Assembly: GCF_001580015.1 (NCBI RefSeq)
Contig: NZ_LSZQ01000030.1
Location: 60,601 to 124,600, forward strand
Origin: Cephaloticoccus primus
Lineage (GTDB): Bacteria; Verrucomicrobiota; Verrucomicrobiia; Opitutales; Opitutaceae
Direction: 5' to 3'
Length of the DNA: 64,000 bases
Part shown: positions 1 through 8,412 of the stretch, in pieces
How positions within the stretch are numbered: the stretch's first letter is position 1
How the letters are laid out: the number at the start of each line of letters is the position of its first letter
The notes under the pieces: model-generated
Seen by the model: only the letters and a program-made list of their open reading frames with translations
Told to the model about the DNA's origin: nothing
Databases searched by the model: none
Made by a program: the position numbers and the translations under genes

Positions 1-1021
1 GCTCGGCGTCATCCAGCAGTTGGTATTCGAGCCCGATGGCCGAGCCCGCGGTTTGTTCCTTCAGCGTTACGAAGTACTTGATGCCGCTATTGGCCCCGGG
101 CGTGAGCTTGAATTCGAGCCAGAGGTCAAACGCGGCGTACTGCCCCACGGTGACGATGTCCCCACCGTTGGTGGACTCGCCCCCGTCTGACTTTTCCACC
201 GTGATGACACCATTTTCCACCCTCCAGCCCTTCTTCGGCAGGGCGCCCGTGCGCACGCTTTTCCACCCGCGCAGTGTGCGACCGTCAAACAGCAGGCGGA
301 CTCCCTTGGCCTTTTCGTCCTTGGCCAGACTGTTTGGCTCGAGGTTGACGATGTGGACTTCCTCAGGAAAGGGCTCGGGCCGCAGGCGCTTGGTCTGGAT
401 GCGGATGTTCTTGAAGTAGACCTTCTTGCCGACCAGCACCTCGGTGCCGATACTGTGCACTTGCAGGCCGATGAGGCCCTCGCGGCCTATGGGGTCTACC
501 ACGTAAGAAGCCGGCACGCCATTTACCCAGGTTTTCACATTCGGGCCAATGGCCTCGACCTTGATCCGGTTAAACTCGCCCGGCTTGTAGGCCGACCTGG
601 CCGCCTCGTTCAGGTCGAGCGGATAGAGCCATCCCCGCCCGCCCTCGTCGTAGATGCCACCCGTCCAAGCCCGCCGCGTAGGCTCCACCTCCACCTGTTT
701 GCCGCGCACCTGACCTCCGGCGGTTTGATAGCTGCGAATCTGGACGCCGGAATTGCTGTTCGCCCCCTCAAGCTTCACATCCAGCTCCAGCACGAAATCC
801 CCGTAGTGCTTTTCCGTTATCAAAAAAGTGTTGGGCGTATTCATGGCCATGTGGCCCACGATGCAGCCGTCTTCCACGGTGAACTTGGCGGTGCCCCCGG
901 CCGTCTTCCAGCCATTGAGCGTCTGGCCGTCGAAGAGCTGCTCGTACTGCTGCGCATGGGCCAAGCTGCCGCAGTGGGCGAAAAATGCCGCGAGGAAGAG
1001 TGCCAAAACAGGCTGTTTCAT
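1..1021 (-). CDS. Secreted tandem DUF1080 (3-keto-disaccharide hydrolase-like) protein, partial
   Basis: The reading frame opens at an ATG ending at 1021 and runs off the left window edge with no stop. The first ~24 residues (MKQPVLALFLAAFFAHCGSL) form a signal peptide. Two DUF1080 repeats follow: one starts near residue 26 with 'YEQLFDGQTLNGWK', the second near residue 240 with 'VRLLFDGRTLRGWKSV'. Both contain the family's NSG(V/I)-type core ('NSNSGVQIRS', 'ANSGIKYFV'). DUF1080 is a concanavalin-like beta-sandwich domain. Members include 3-keto-glycoside hydrolases and they are very abundant in Verrucomicrobiota and Planctomycetota. The protein is probably periplasmic or extracellular and acts on glycans. 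It diverges from the GH36 gene across ~210 bp, which suggests a shared sugar-use role. The substrate cannot be read from sequence. Confidence 0.9.
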   Translation of the reverse strand, partial: MKQPVLALFLAAFFAHCGSLAHAQQYEQLFDGQTLNGWKTAGGTAKFTVEDGCIVGHMAMNTPNTFLITEKHYGDFVLELDVKLEGANSNSGVQIRSYQTAGGQVRGKQVEVEPTRRAWTGGIYDEGGRGWLYPLDLNEAARSAYKPGEFNRIKVEAIGPNVKTWVNGVPASYVVDPIGREGLIGLQVHSIGTEVLVGKKVYFKNIRIQTKRLRPEPFPEEVHIVNLEPNSLAKDEKAKGVRLLFDGRTLRGWKSVRTGALPKKGWRVENGVITVEKSDGGESTNGGDIVTVGQYAAFDLWLEFKLTPGANSGIKYFVTLKEQTAGSAIGLEYQLLDDAE

Positions 1022-1234
1022 AATTCTCGTTTGTTGTTTGAGGTATAACTGGGGAAGGCCTTGGCCCCGATGGAGGTGGCGCCACCATGCGTACTTTCGC
1101 ACTCTGATACAAGCTGAGTGTTTGGCCTTTGGCGCACCTTTTACCAAACGCGCCAATTCGGTTTGCTCTCCCAGCCGGTTGAGGGCTTCATCCCGCCAGC
1201 TTCTTAGCCTGTAAAAAGCCAACCCCGCTCCCCA

Positions 1235-3289
1235 ATGAAAACACCCGCACAGCTCACAAATGTTGCCCCGGCTCAGCAAGCAGCTGAGCCGATCTCGGCG
1301 CGCCCCCGCCGCGCTTTTATCCGAAAGGCCGCTATGTTCGCCGGTGCGCTGGCCGCGCTAGCCGGCACATCGGTTAGCGCGTCGTCCCTATCCAATCTTC
1401 CTGACGATCGCTGGCCCGGGCGGCTGGTGGTCGGCGACAAGACGCTCGACGACTTTGTAGCCATCGGAGAGGAGGCTCATCCGGATGCGTCGTGGACGGT
1501 CCGAATCTTCCAGTCGGCTTCGATGCCAACTCTGCAAATCCGTGCCCAATGGCGAACGATTGGAGCCGTGAAAGAGTGGATCCCCACGCTGGTAAATAAT
1601 AGCGCTACACCCTCAGGGCGAGTGACCGAGGTGCGCTCACTCGCAGCCTCGTGGCCGACACGCGGGCCGGTGGATTTCTATGGAAATAACGGCTCACAAT
1701 CAAGGATTGAGGACTTTGCTGATCGTACGGAGCTCGATATTGACGTGGTTGAGCTGATGCCAGAAAGGGGGAAGTCATCGGATGGGATCTTCCCCTTCTT
1801 CGCCTTGACCGACCGGCATGATTCCCTCGCCGTCGGCATTGGTTGGAGCGGCCGGTGGGATGCCACGCTTAAACACGCTGATGGGCACCTGCAGATTGAG
1901 ATCGGGTTGCCGCAGGTCGGTTTCGTACTGCGTCCGTGGGAGTCGGTGAGGCTACCTTCGATCTTGCTCGCACAGGCTCCCGGCAAAACGGCTGACCAAG
2001 CCCGCCGCTTGGTGCGTGCCCACCTAACAAACCACGTGGTGCCGAAAACCCCCGATGGGAAGAGCCCTGCCCTTACAGCACACGGGACGATGTATCAGTA
2101 CCACCGCTCGCGAGTGGCAAGCGAAGGGATGGAAATCGCCGCGCTGGAACGCGCGGCGGCACTGGGTTTTGAGATGCATTGGATTGATGCCAACTGGTAC
2201 GGCAATGAGCCCTACTGGCCCACTGAAGTGGGCAACTGGAATGCTCGACACGTTGATTTCCCGCGAGGGCTGCGCCCCATCAGTGACCGTGCGCACGAAC
2301 GGGGGATGAAGTTCATCTTCTGGATGGAGCCCGAGCGAGCGTATCCGCATACCGAATGGGCACGCTCTCACCCCGACCTGTTCCTCACCTTCACTCGCCA
2401 AGATGGAGGACCATGGTATAAAGGGCTGATTTTGGATTTGGGCAATCCGCGCGCGGTCGATCTGGCCTTTACCACGATCTCCTCTCTAATCACCGAATTT
2501 AATGCGGACTTCTATCGACAAGACTTCAATACGATCCCTCTTGATGCGTGGTATGCTGAAGATCCTCCTGATCGGGTAGGGATCACGGAGATCCGGTATA
2601 TCGAAGGGCTCTATGCGTTATGGGATCGAATCTTGGCCGCACATCCCGATATCGTGATCGACAATTGCGCGGCAGGAGGGCGCAGGATCGATTTGGAGAC
2701 CATGCGCCGCTCGGTGCCTCTGTTTCGTAGCGACGCCGGTGATGCGGGCGGCAGGAGGGATATCCCCAAAGCAGATTTGATCAACCAGCTTCACTGCTGG
2801 GGGCTTGGGCACTGGATCCCCTATCATGGAGGCCCGATCAGAACCTTTGATGCCTACGCCACCCGCAGCACGCTCCTGACGGGCTTCATAGCCTACCGTC
2901 CGCTACCAACGGACGAGCATGATCCCGAGTACGCCGATGCCCTCGCTGCGGTGGCCGAGAACAAACGCCTTCGTCCCCTAATCGCCGAGGAGCGGATTGG
3001 CCTGATCGCCCCTTCTTTGGAGAAAGAAGCTTGGATGGCCTTCCAGCACCATCGTCATTCTGACTCCAGCGGGATCATCGTGGCCTTGCGCGGCCCGGAA
3101 GCGGAGTCGGACTCTGTCACGCTACGCCCCGAGTATATCGATGCCAAAGTCACCTATCGGCTTACCAAGTGGAACAACTACCGCGCGACTCGCGCCGTCC
3201 AAGTTAGTGGAGCCGAGCTCAAAGAGATTGCTCTTACAATCGCCGAAACACGCAGTAGCGTACTCCTGGAATACCAGCGGGTAGATTGA
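1235..3289 (+). CDS. GH36-type alpha-galactosidase with Tat-like signal
   Basis: This 684-residue protein is predicted to hydrolyse terminal alpha-galactosides. The N-terminus has a twin-arginine motif (RRAFIRKA, residues ~25-32) followed by a hydrophobic Ala-rich stretch, so Tat export is likely. The body has the clan GH-D layout: an N-terminal beta domain, then a TIM barrel with 'DANWYGNEPYWPTEVGNW' and 'FIFWMEPERA'. The likely nucleophile Asp lies in 'FYRQDFN' (~residue 430). After 'DNCAAGGRRIDLE' the likely acid/base Asp lies in 'FRSDAGD' (~residue 500). The length is usual for bacterial GH36. The next gene is convergent. GH36 also contains other alpha-glycosidases, so the exact substrate is open, but the family call is firm. 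Confidence 0.88.
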   Translation: MKTPAQLTNVAPAQQAAEPISARPRRAFIRKAAMFAGALAALAGTSVSASSLSNLPDDRWPGRLVVGDKTLDDFVAIGEEAHPDASWTVRIFQSASMPTLQIRAQWRTIGAVKEWIPTLVNNSATPSGRVTEVRSLAASWPTRGPVDFYGNNGSQSRIEDFADRTELDIDVVELMPERGKSSDGIFPFFALTDRHDSLAVGIGWSGRWDATLKHADGHLQIEIGLPQVGFVLRPWESVRLPSILLAQAPGKTADQARRLVRAHLTNHVVPKTPDGKSPALTAHGTMYQYHRSRVASEGMEIAALERAAALGFEMHWIDANWYGNEPYWPTEVGNWNARHVDFPRGLRPISDRAHERGMKFIFWMEPERAYPHTEWARSHPDLFLTFTRQDGGPWYKGLILDLGNPRAVDLAFTTISSLITEFNADFYRQDFNTIPLDAWYAEDPPDRVGITEIRYIEGLYALWDRILAAHPDIVIDNCAAGGRRIDLETMRRSVPLFRSDAGDAGGRRDIPKADLINQLHCWGLGHWIPYHGGPIRTFDAYATRSTLLTGFIAYRPLPTDEHDPEYADALAAVAENKRLRPLIAEERIGLIAPSLEKEAWMAFQHHRHSDSSGIIVALRGPEAESDSVTLRPEYIDAKVTYRLTKWNNYRATRAVQVSGAELKEIALTIAETRSSVLLEYQRVD

Positions 3290-3377
3290 CACAGCCTCCC
3301 TCGCCTCTCGTGGCGCATCGCCGCGCTGCGAGGCCGGGGGAGCAACTCGATCAGCGCAAGTCGGGCAGCCGGAACGG

Positions 3378-3983
3378 TTACAAATAGTCGCGGCGGCCTT
3401 CGAGAGCGCTTTTTAGCGTGACAGAATCGGCGTAGAGAACGCCGCCCCCGCTGGGCAACCCGAAGCCGATGCGCGTGACCGTGACGGGCGTGGCCGCGCT
3501 TCCAGAAGCGAGGTGCTCCGTGAGGTAGTGGCAGGTGGCTTCGCCTTCGACATCGCCGGAGAGCGCGAGGATGAGTTCGCGAATTTCGCCGCCAGCGAGG
3601 CGCGCGATCAGGGGCGCGAGGTTCAGGTCCCGGGGGCCGATGCCCTGGATCGGCGAGAGCTTGCCGTGGAGAACGTGGTAAACGCCGCGATAGGCACCGC
3701 TGCGCTCAATCGCGACGAGGTCGGGAACCTGCTCCACAACGCAGACGAGGCCGTGGTCGCGCGTGGGATCCGCGCAGATGGGGCACAGCTCGTCTTCGGC
3801 GAGGTTGCCGCAGCGCCCGCAGCGCCGCACGGAGCGGGCCGCTTCCTGAAGCGCATTAACGAGTGCGGGCAGGCGTTCCGTTTTCTCAACGAGGAGGTGC
3901 AGCGCGATCCGCTCCGCCGAGCGATAGCCGAGGCCGGGCAGTTGCTTGAGGCATTTTTGCAGATGCTCAAAGGCAGGCGTCAT
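3378..3983 (-). CDS. recR: Recombination mediator RecR
   Basis: This is a 201-residue RecR, the normal length. It acts with RecF/RecO to load RecA onto SSB-coated gaps. The sequence shows an N-terminal helix-hairpin-helix ('LPGLGYRSAERIALHL'), a C4 zinc finger with Cys55, Cys58, Cys67 and Cys70, then a Toprim domain ('VCVVEQVPDLVAIE', 'LALSGDVEGEAT') and a C-terminal Walker-B-like segment. The frame is open further upstream, but that extension is Arg/Pro-rich and overlaps ybaB. The ATG ending at 3983 gives the canonical MTPAFEHLQKCLKQLPG start. It lies 86 bp downstream of ybaB, the classic ybaB-recR pairing, though dnaX is not adjacent here. Confidence 0.97.
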   Translation of the reverse strand: MTPAFEHLQKCLKQLPGLGYRSAERIALHLLVEKTERLPALVNALQEAARSVRRCGRCGNLAEDELCPICADPTRDHGLVCVVEQVPDLVAIERSGAYRGVYHVLHGKLSPIQGIGPRDLNLAPLIARLAGGEIRELILALSGDVEGEATCHYLTEHLASGSAATPVTVTRIGFGLPSGGGVLYADSVTLKSALEGRRDYL

Positions 3984-4069
3984 GCAGGCAGATGCGTAGT
4001 GGCGGAACGCCGGGGGGACTGGAGGCTCGGGTTGAGAGGGAGGAGACGCGGAGTAGCTGCACTCGCGGG

Positions 4070-4378
4070 CTAGAGCATGCCGGGCATGGAGAAGCCGGAA
4101 GTGATTTTTTGCATCTCGGCCTCGTTGTACTCCTTGGCCTGCTTGGCGGCATCTTGGATCGCGGTGAGGATCGTCTCGGAAACGAAGCCCGGCTCTTCCT
4201 TGAGCAACTCGGGGTCGAGCGTGAGCGAGAGGAAGCGGCCGTTTCCGTTGATCTTGACCTGCACCGCACCGCCGCCGCTGGCGACCTGGATTTCGTGTGC
4301 GTCGAGCTGGCTTTGCAGGGCTTCGACGCCGCGCTGCATTTTCTGGGCTTGCTTGAGGAGTTTTCCGAGTCCGGCCAT
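4070..4378 (-). CDS. ybaB: YbaB/EbfC family nucleoid-associated protein
   Basis: This 102-residue YbaB/EbfC protein is a small DNA-binding dimer. It starts 'MAGLGKLLKQAQKMQ' and contains the typical central strand 'GGGAVQVKINGNGRFLSLTLDP' and a C-terminal helix 'AIQDAAKQAKEYNEAEMQKIT', ending in 'MPGML'. Length and pattern match the family exactly. It sits between an SDR gene and recR on the same strand with gaps of ~81 and ~86 bp, so a three-gene operon is likely. It is probably involved in nucleoid organisation or recombinational repair with RecR. Confidence 0.96.
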   Translation of the reverse strand: MAGLGKLLKQAQKMQRGVEALQSQLDAHEIQVASGGGAVQVKINGNGRFLSLTLDPELLKEEPGFVSETILTAIQDAAKQAKEYNEAEMQKITSGFSMPGML

Positions 4379-4459
4379 GTGAGTTTAGGGAAAAGGGTTG
4401 AGAAAAACGGCGCGATGGAAGCGCGGGCGAAAAGCGGCGGATTTGAAGGGCGCGACCCG

Positions 4460-5440
4460 CTAGCGCGATAACAAACTCGCGTAGCCTTCGCGATAGCTCG
4501 GGTAGCGCGGCTGCCAACCGAGCTCGCGCTTGAGGCGGTGGTTGAGGATCACGCGATCGGGCACAACGCGGCGGCGAAGCGTGGCGCGGGCGGGATCAAA
4601 GCGCGGGGCTGGTTGGCCGAGTTGGGCAGCGAGCCAGGCGACGACTTCGGCTTTCGGCGCGGGGAAATCGTCGGCGACGTTGTACGCGCGATTCGCAAAC
4701 GCAGCGGGTGCGGCAAAGGCCGCCCAAACTGCCGCCGCTGCGTCCTCGACGTGGGTGAGGTTGAGGTGGGGCTCACCCGAACCGGGGAGCGCGGCCGCAC
4801 CGTCGCGCACTTGGTCGAGGAGATGCGTGCGCCCCGGGCCGTAGAGCCCCGCGAGCCGCAAGATAAACCAACGCTGGGCCACACAGTTTTTTCGCAGCGC
4901 GCTTTCCGTCGCAGAGAGAATCCCGCTGCGGGAGTCGTGCGCGGGCGTCGCGAGCGGCGAGTCTTCGTCAACCCGGGCACCGTCCCCCTGCGGATAAACG
5001 CCCGTGCTGCTCGTATAGACACAAGTGCCGATGCGCGGCGACTGCGCCGTCCATTCGACCAGAGACTGCATACCAGCGAGGTAGCTGCGCCGGAGCCGCG
5101 CAAGTGGATCAGCATTGGGCTCAGCCAGCGGCCCACCGTTGCTGCTGCGATGCGGGCCGCTGCTGTTGGCACCTGTGCCCGCCGCCCCCGAGCTCACGCA
5201 GTTGAGCACGTAGTCCATCTCGCGGGGCACGAGCTCATGCCAATCTGGTGTAGCGAGATCGGCGACGATTGCCTCAATGCCCTCCGCCCGCAGCACGGCG
5301 GCTTTCTGCGGGTTGCGCGTGAGTGCGATCACTCGCATCCGGCGGGCGAGGGCTTGGCGCGCGATCAAAGTTCCAAGGTAACCGCAGCCGAAGATGAGGA
5401 GCTGTTTACCGGTAAAAAAAGGCTGCGTATCCGTGGGCAT
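4460..5440 (-). CDS. NAD-dependent epimerase/dehydratase-like SDR protein (YeeZ-like)
   Basis: This 326-residue extended-SDR protein has an N-terminal Rossmann motif GCGYLG (residues ~18-23) and 'VIALTRNPQKAAVLRAEGIEAIVADL'. It also has the sequence 'YTSSTGVYPQGDG' with the SDR Ser/Tyr region, then 'LRLAGLYGPGR'. This resembles the YeeZ-type NAD(P)-binding proteins, whose substrate is unknown. The ATG ending at 5440 places the Rossmann motif at the usual distance from the N-terminus. The frame stays open upstream, but that part overlaps the divergent DJ-1 gene and has no domain signal. An alternative ATG ends at 5461. It is upstream of and co-directional with ybaB and recR. Confidence 0.85.
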   Translation of the reverse strand: MPTDTQPFFTGKQLLIFGCGYLGTLIARQALARRMRVIALTRNPQKAAVLRAEGIEAIVADLATPDWHELVPREMDYVLNCVSSGAAGTGANSSGPHRSSNGGPLAEPNADPLARLRRSYLAGMQSLVEWTAQSPRIGTCVYTSSTGVYPQGDGARVDEDSPLATPAHDSRSGILSATESALRKNCVAQRWFILRLAGLYGPGRTHLLDQVRDGAAALPGSGEPHLNLTHVEDAAAAVWAAFAAPAAFANRAYNVADDFPAPKAEVVAWLAAQLGQPAPRFDPARATLRRRVVPDRVILNHRLKRELGWQPRYPSYREGYASLLSR

Positions 5441-5459
5441 TCCGCTCCAAGTACGAGCC

Positions 5460-6026
5460 ATGCCCAAAGTCCTCGCAATCCTCGTCGACGGTTTTGAAGA
5501 AATCGAAGCGGTCACGCCGATCGACCTGCTCCGCCGAGCGGGAGTCGAAGTGACCATCGCCACACTCGGCGACACCCGCACGGTCACAGGCCGCTGCGGC
5601 ATCGCGCTGCAAGGCGAATGCAGCCTGGGTGACGCGCTCTCGCGCGAGCCGGGCGGCTACGACTGCCTGCTCCTCCCCGGCGGCCCCGGGGTAAAAACAC
5701 TGCGCGAGAGTACCGAGGTGATTAAGACAGTGAACCAACAGCATGCGGCAGGGCGGCTCGTGGCGGCGATTTGCGCGGCGCCATTGGTCCTCTTGGAGGC
5801 GGGGATTTTGGAAGGGCGACGCTACACCGCGCACGGCTCAGTCGTCGAGGAGCTGCCCAATACCCTGCCAGACGAAGCCGTCGTCGTAGACGGCAACCTC
5901 GTCACCTCGCGCGGTGCAGGCACCGCACTGCAATTTGGGCTCACACTGGCCGAACTGATCGTGGGAACCGATGGCGCCCAACGAATTGCGGGCGAAATCC
6001 ACCAAATGCCCGACAAAGGGAACTAA
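5460..6026 (+). CDS. DJ-1/PfpI family protein (YajL/ThiJ-like)
   Basis: This 188-residue DJ-1 superfamily member belongs to a group with reported deglycase, chaperone or oxidative-stress roles. It starts MPKVLAILVDGFEEIEAV, which places the conserved Glu at residues 14-15. The nucleophile-elbow Cys105 lies in 'VAAICAAPLVL'. The tail has 'YTAHGSV' and 'LVTSRGAGTALQFGLTLAELI', diagnostic of the YajL/DJ-1 clade. Only ~19 bp separate its ATG from the start of the divergent SDR gene, so its promoter must overlap the other gene. The 214 bp downstream lead into the polysaccharide cluster. Confidence 0.94.
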   Translation: MPKVLAILVDGFEEIEAVTPIDLLRRAGVEVTIATLGDTRTVTGRCGIALQGECSLGDALSREPGGYDCLLLPGGPGVKTLRESTEVIKTVNQQHAAGRLVAAICAAPLVLLEAGILEGRRYTAHGSVVEELPNTLPDEAVVVDGNLVTSRGAGTALQFGLTLAELIVGTDGAQRIAGEIHQMPDKGN

Positions 6027-6240
6027 ACGGCCCCAAACGGGACTAGGCAGACTGATGACGGATGGCTAAATGCTATTGCCTGGCTCGGCTTCGGACGCGG
6101 AGGATCCGTAACTCCCGCCCCCCTTGGCGGCATAGGGGATGGCTCATGACAGATAACTTCACCAAACAACGCAACTTCCACAACGGAAGCGACGGGGCGA
6201 AGCTCGGTCAGATGGAAGAAAGCATTTACTCATCAAAAAG

Positions 6241-8232
6241 ATGTGCGGTATAGCCGGTTTTGTTAGCTCGGCAGTGAGCCCCGAAGAGCTCGGCCAAACT
6301 GTTGAGCGCATGTGTGCAGCCATGCTTCACCGGGGGCCTGACGATATCGGCTTGGAAAGCAGGGCGGGAGCTGCACTCGGGATGCGCCGTCTGGCCATTT
6401 TTGATCCGAAACGGGGCAAACAACCCATGCCAAGTCCGGATGGGCGCTATATCCTCGTTTTTAATGGTGCGATATATAACCACCTGGAGCTGAAGCGTGA
6501 ACTATCAGCACTAGGCCATACTTTTCACACCGACTGCGATACAGAGGTACTGTTGGCAGCTTATATCCAATGGCAAAAGAGCTGCCTGTATAAGATACGT
6601 GGGATGTTTGCCTTTGCGGTGTGGGATGCACATGAGCGCATGCTTTTCGCAGCGCGAGATGCGATGGGAGTAAAGCCGCTATATTATGCACGACATCCAA
6701 AGGGAGGCTTACTCTTTGCATCTGAGCTACGCGCCCTGAATGCCAGCGGGCAGCTACCTTGCGAGATTGATCCCGCAGCGATTGGAGAATATCTCTCATG
6801 GTCGGCGATCCCCGCCCCGCGGACTATTTACACAGGCTGTCTTGCTCTTCGGCCAGGGTCCTGGCTAAGCTGTGACCCGACCGGTCAAATACAAACCGGC
6901 ACATGGTGGACGTTCCCCCAAATAGATTCCGAAAAAAATGGTGAAAAGGCCCCCTCCGATGAAGACTTCCGCATAGAGTTGCGGTCACGTTTGGAAGAGG
7001 TTGCACAACTCTATACCAGAAGCGATGTTCCGCTAGGCGCATTTCTCTCAGGCGGGCTGGACTCCACAGCATGCGTAGGACTCCTGAGACACGTCAACAC
7101 TACGCAGCAGTTAAAGACTTTCTCCGTTGTATTTGATGAAACCGGTTTTTCGGAGGAAAGTGCCGCGCAAATTACCGCCAAAGCTTTCGGGACAGAACAC
7201 CACGAGCTCCGGCTCACAGGAAAGCGATTGGTCGAAGATTTACCCAAAATACTGAACTGTTATGACCAGCCCGGAGGAGACGGAGTAAATACTTACTATG
7301 CAAGTCTGGCCGCAAAACAAGGCGGAGTTACTGTTTCTGTTTCAGGCCTCGGCGGCGATGAACTCTTTGGAGGCTACCCCTCCTTCAAAGAGTTGCCCCG
7401 GCTCAGCCGTCTGCTTCCCTATTGGCAGATACTGCCCAGCAAGCTACGCAATTTAATTATCAGTAGACTAAAAGCGAGAGAGAATACGAGAGCTCGACTC
7501 TTGGGAGACTGGCTGGAAAATGCAATTGATATTCACGAGTTGGCGGCCCTCCGCCGTCGATCAATAACAGAAGATGCCAGAAAGGAATTACTCTGCCCTG
7601 AAGCATTGCGTCACGCAAAACGCCTTGGCCCGCTACATCCACTTGTAGATCATCTGCCGCAAGAGCTCACTGGAGCGGATGATTTTCAAATTATCAGCGC
7701 ATGGGAGCTCCGCACTTATGCAAGCGATATATTATTGAGAGATAGCGACACCTTTAGTATGGCCAACTCGCTTGAGCTACGTGTCCCGCTACTGGACCTG
7801 CCACTCGTCGAGTGGGTCTGGCAGCAGCCAACAAAACTGAAGTACAGAAGTGACAGCACTAAGTGGGGGCTCGCCCAGGCAACTCGAGACTTGATCCCGG
7901 AGACTATTCTCAAGCGTAAAAAACAAGGCTTCACCCTTCCCTTCTCTCTCTGGATGCAAGGAATATTGAAGCCTTTCATGGAAGACTGCTTTTCCCAGAA
8001 AACACTAAAAGATTGCCCTTGGCTTGAGGTAGCGCCGACACAGAGGCTCTGGCAAAACTTCATACAGGGCAGTGACTCAAGAGGCTGGTCCAGGATTTGG
8101 TCACTGGCCATGCTGATTACATTTTGCCAACGCAAAAAACAAGCCGCTCCCTCAAAGAAACGCTACTGCTTCCTCTTGGTACTTTTACACGCAGTGCTGG
8201 AACAGGGGGATATATGTGGATTCCTTCTTTAA
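6241..8232 (+). CDS. asnB: Asparagine synthase (glutamine-hydrolysing) family amidotransferase
   Basis: This 663-residue protein has an N-terminal class II glutamine amidotransferase domain. The nucleophilic Cys is residue 2 (MCGIAGF), with 'MLHRGPDD' and 'FNGAIYNHLELKREL' following. A C-terminal ATP-PPase domain carries SGGLDS (~residues 269-274) and 'SGLGGDELFGGYPSF'. Homologues in polysaccharide clusters often amidate a sugar acid or make asparagine locally; which applies here is not decidable. It is the first gene of the long plus-strand glycan cluster. The last ~45 residues (after 'IWSLAMLITFCQRKKQ') have no obvious family match and may be an extension. Confidence 0.92.
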   Translation: MCGIAGFVSSAVSPEELGQTVERMCAAMLHRGPDDIGLESRAGAALGMRRLAIFDPKRGKQPMPSPDGRYILVFNGAIYNHLELKRELSALGHTFHTDCDTEVLLAAYIQWQKSCLYKIRGMFAFAVWDAHERMLFAARDAMGVKPLYYARHPKGGLLFASELRALNASGQLPCEIDPAAIGEYLSWSAIPAPRTIYTGCLALRPGSWLSCDPTGQIQTGTWWTFPQIDSEKNGEKAPSDEDFRIELRSRLEEVAQLYTRSDVPLGAFLSGGLDSTACVGLLRHVNTTQQLKTFSVVFDETGFSEESAAQITAKAFGTEHHELRLTGKRLVEDLPKILNCYDQPGGDGVNTYYASLAAKQGGVTVSVSGLGGDELFGGYPSFKELPRLSRLLPYWQILPSKLRNLIISRLKARENTRARLLGDWLENAIDIHELAALRRRSITEDARKELLCPEALRHAKRLGPLHPLVDHLPQELTGADDFQIISAWELRTYASDILLRDSDTFSMANSLELRVPLLDLPLVEWVWQQPTKLKYRSDSTKWGLAQATRDLIPETILKRKKQGFTLPFSLWMQGILKPFMEDCFSQKTLKDCPWLEVAPTQRLWQNFIQGSDSRGWSRIWSLAMLITFCQRKKQAAPSKKRYCFLLVLLHAVLEQGDICGFLL

Positions 8233-8412
8233 AGCCTGTTAGGCGTACCATCTCAACTAACCGATTGTCACCATCAGCTAAATTGATTATTAAATTCCTA
8301 ACGCTGCAAACAAAGCACGCTCACGAAACCGATCAGCCTCCACGTCAAAAGTGACGGAGCAAGATTTGATTTAAAGTCCAGATACAGGGCATAGGTACGT
8401 AAAAGATCAAAT

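Noticed and set aside
3984..4517. N-terminal extension of recR
   Set aside because: Arg/Pro-rich, overlaps ybaB, and is absent from RecR, which starts at 3983.
6027..6240. JUMPstart/ops element before the polysaccharide cluster
   Set aside because: GGCGGCAT near 6126-6136 resembles the start of ops, but the rest does not match.
8097..8354. Short plus-strand frame overlapping the end of asnB
   Set aside because: No family resemblance and no initiation context; it spans the asnB tail.
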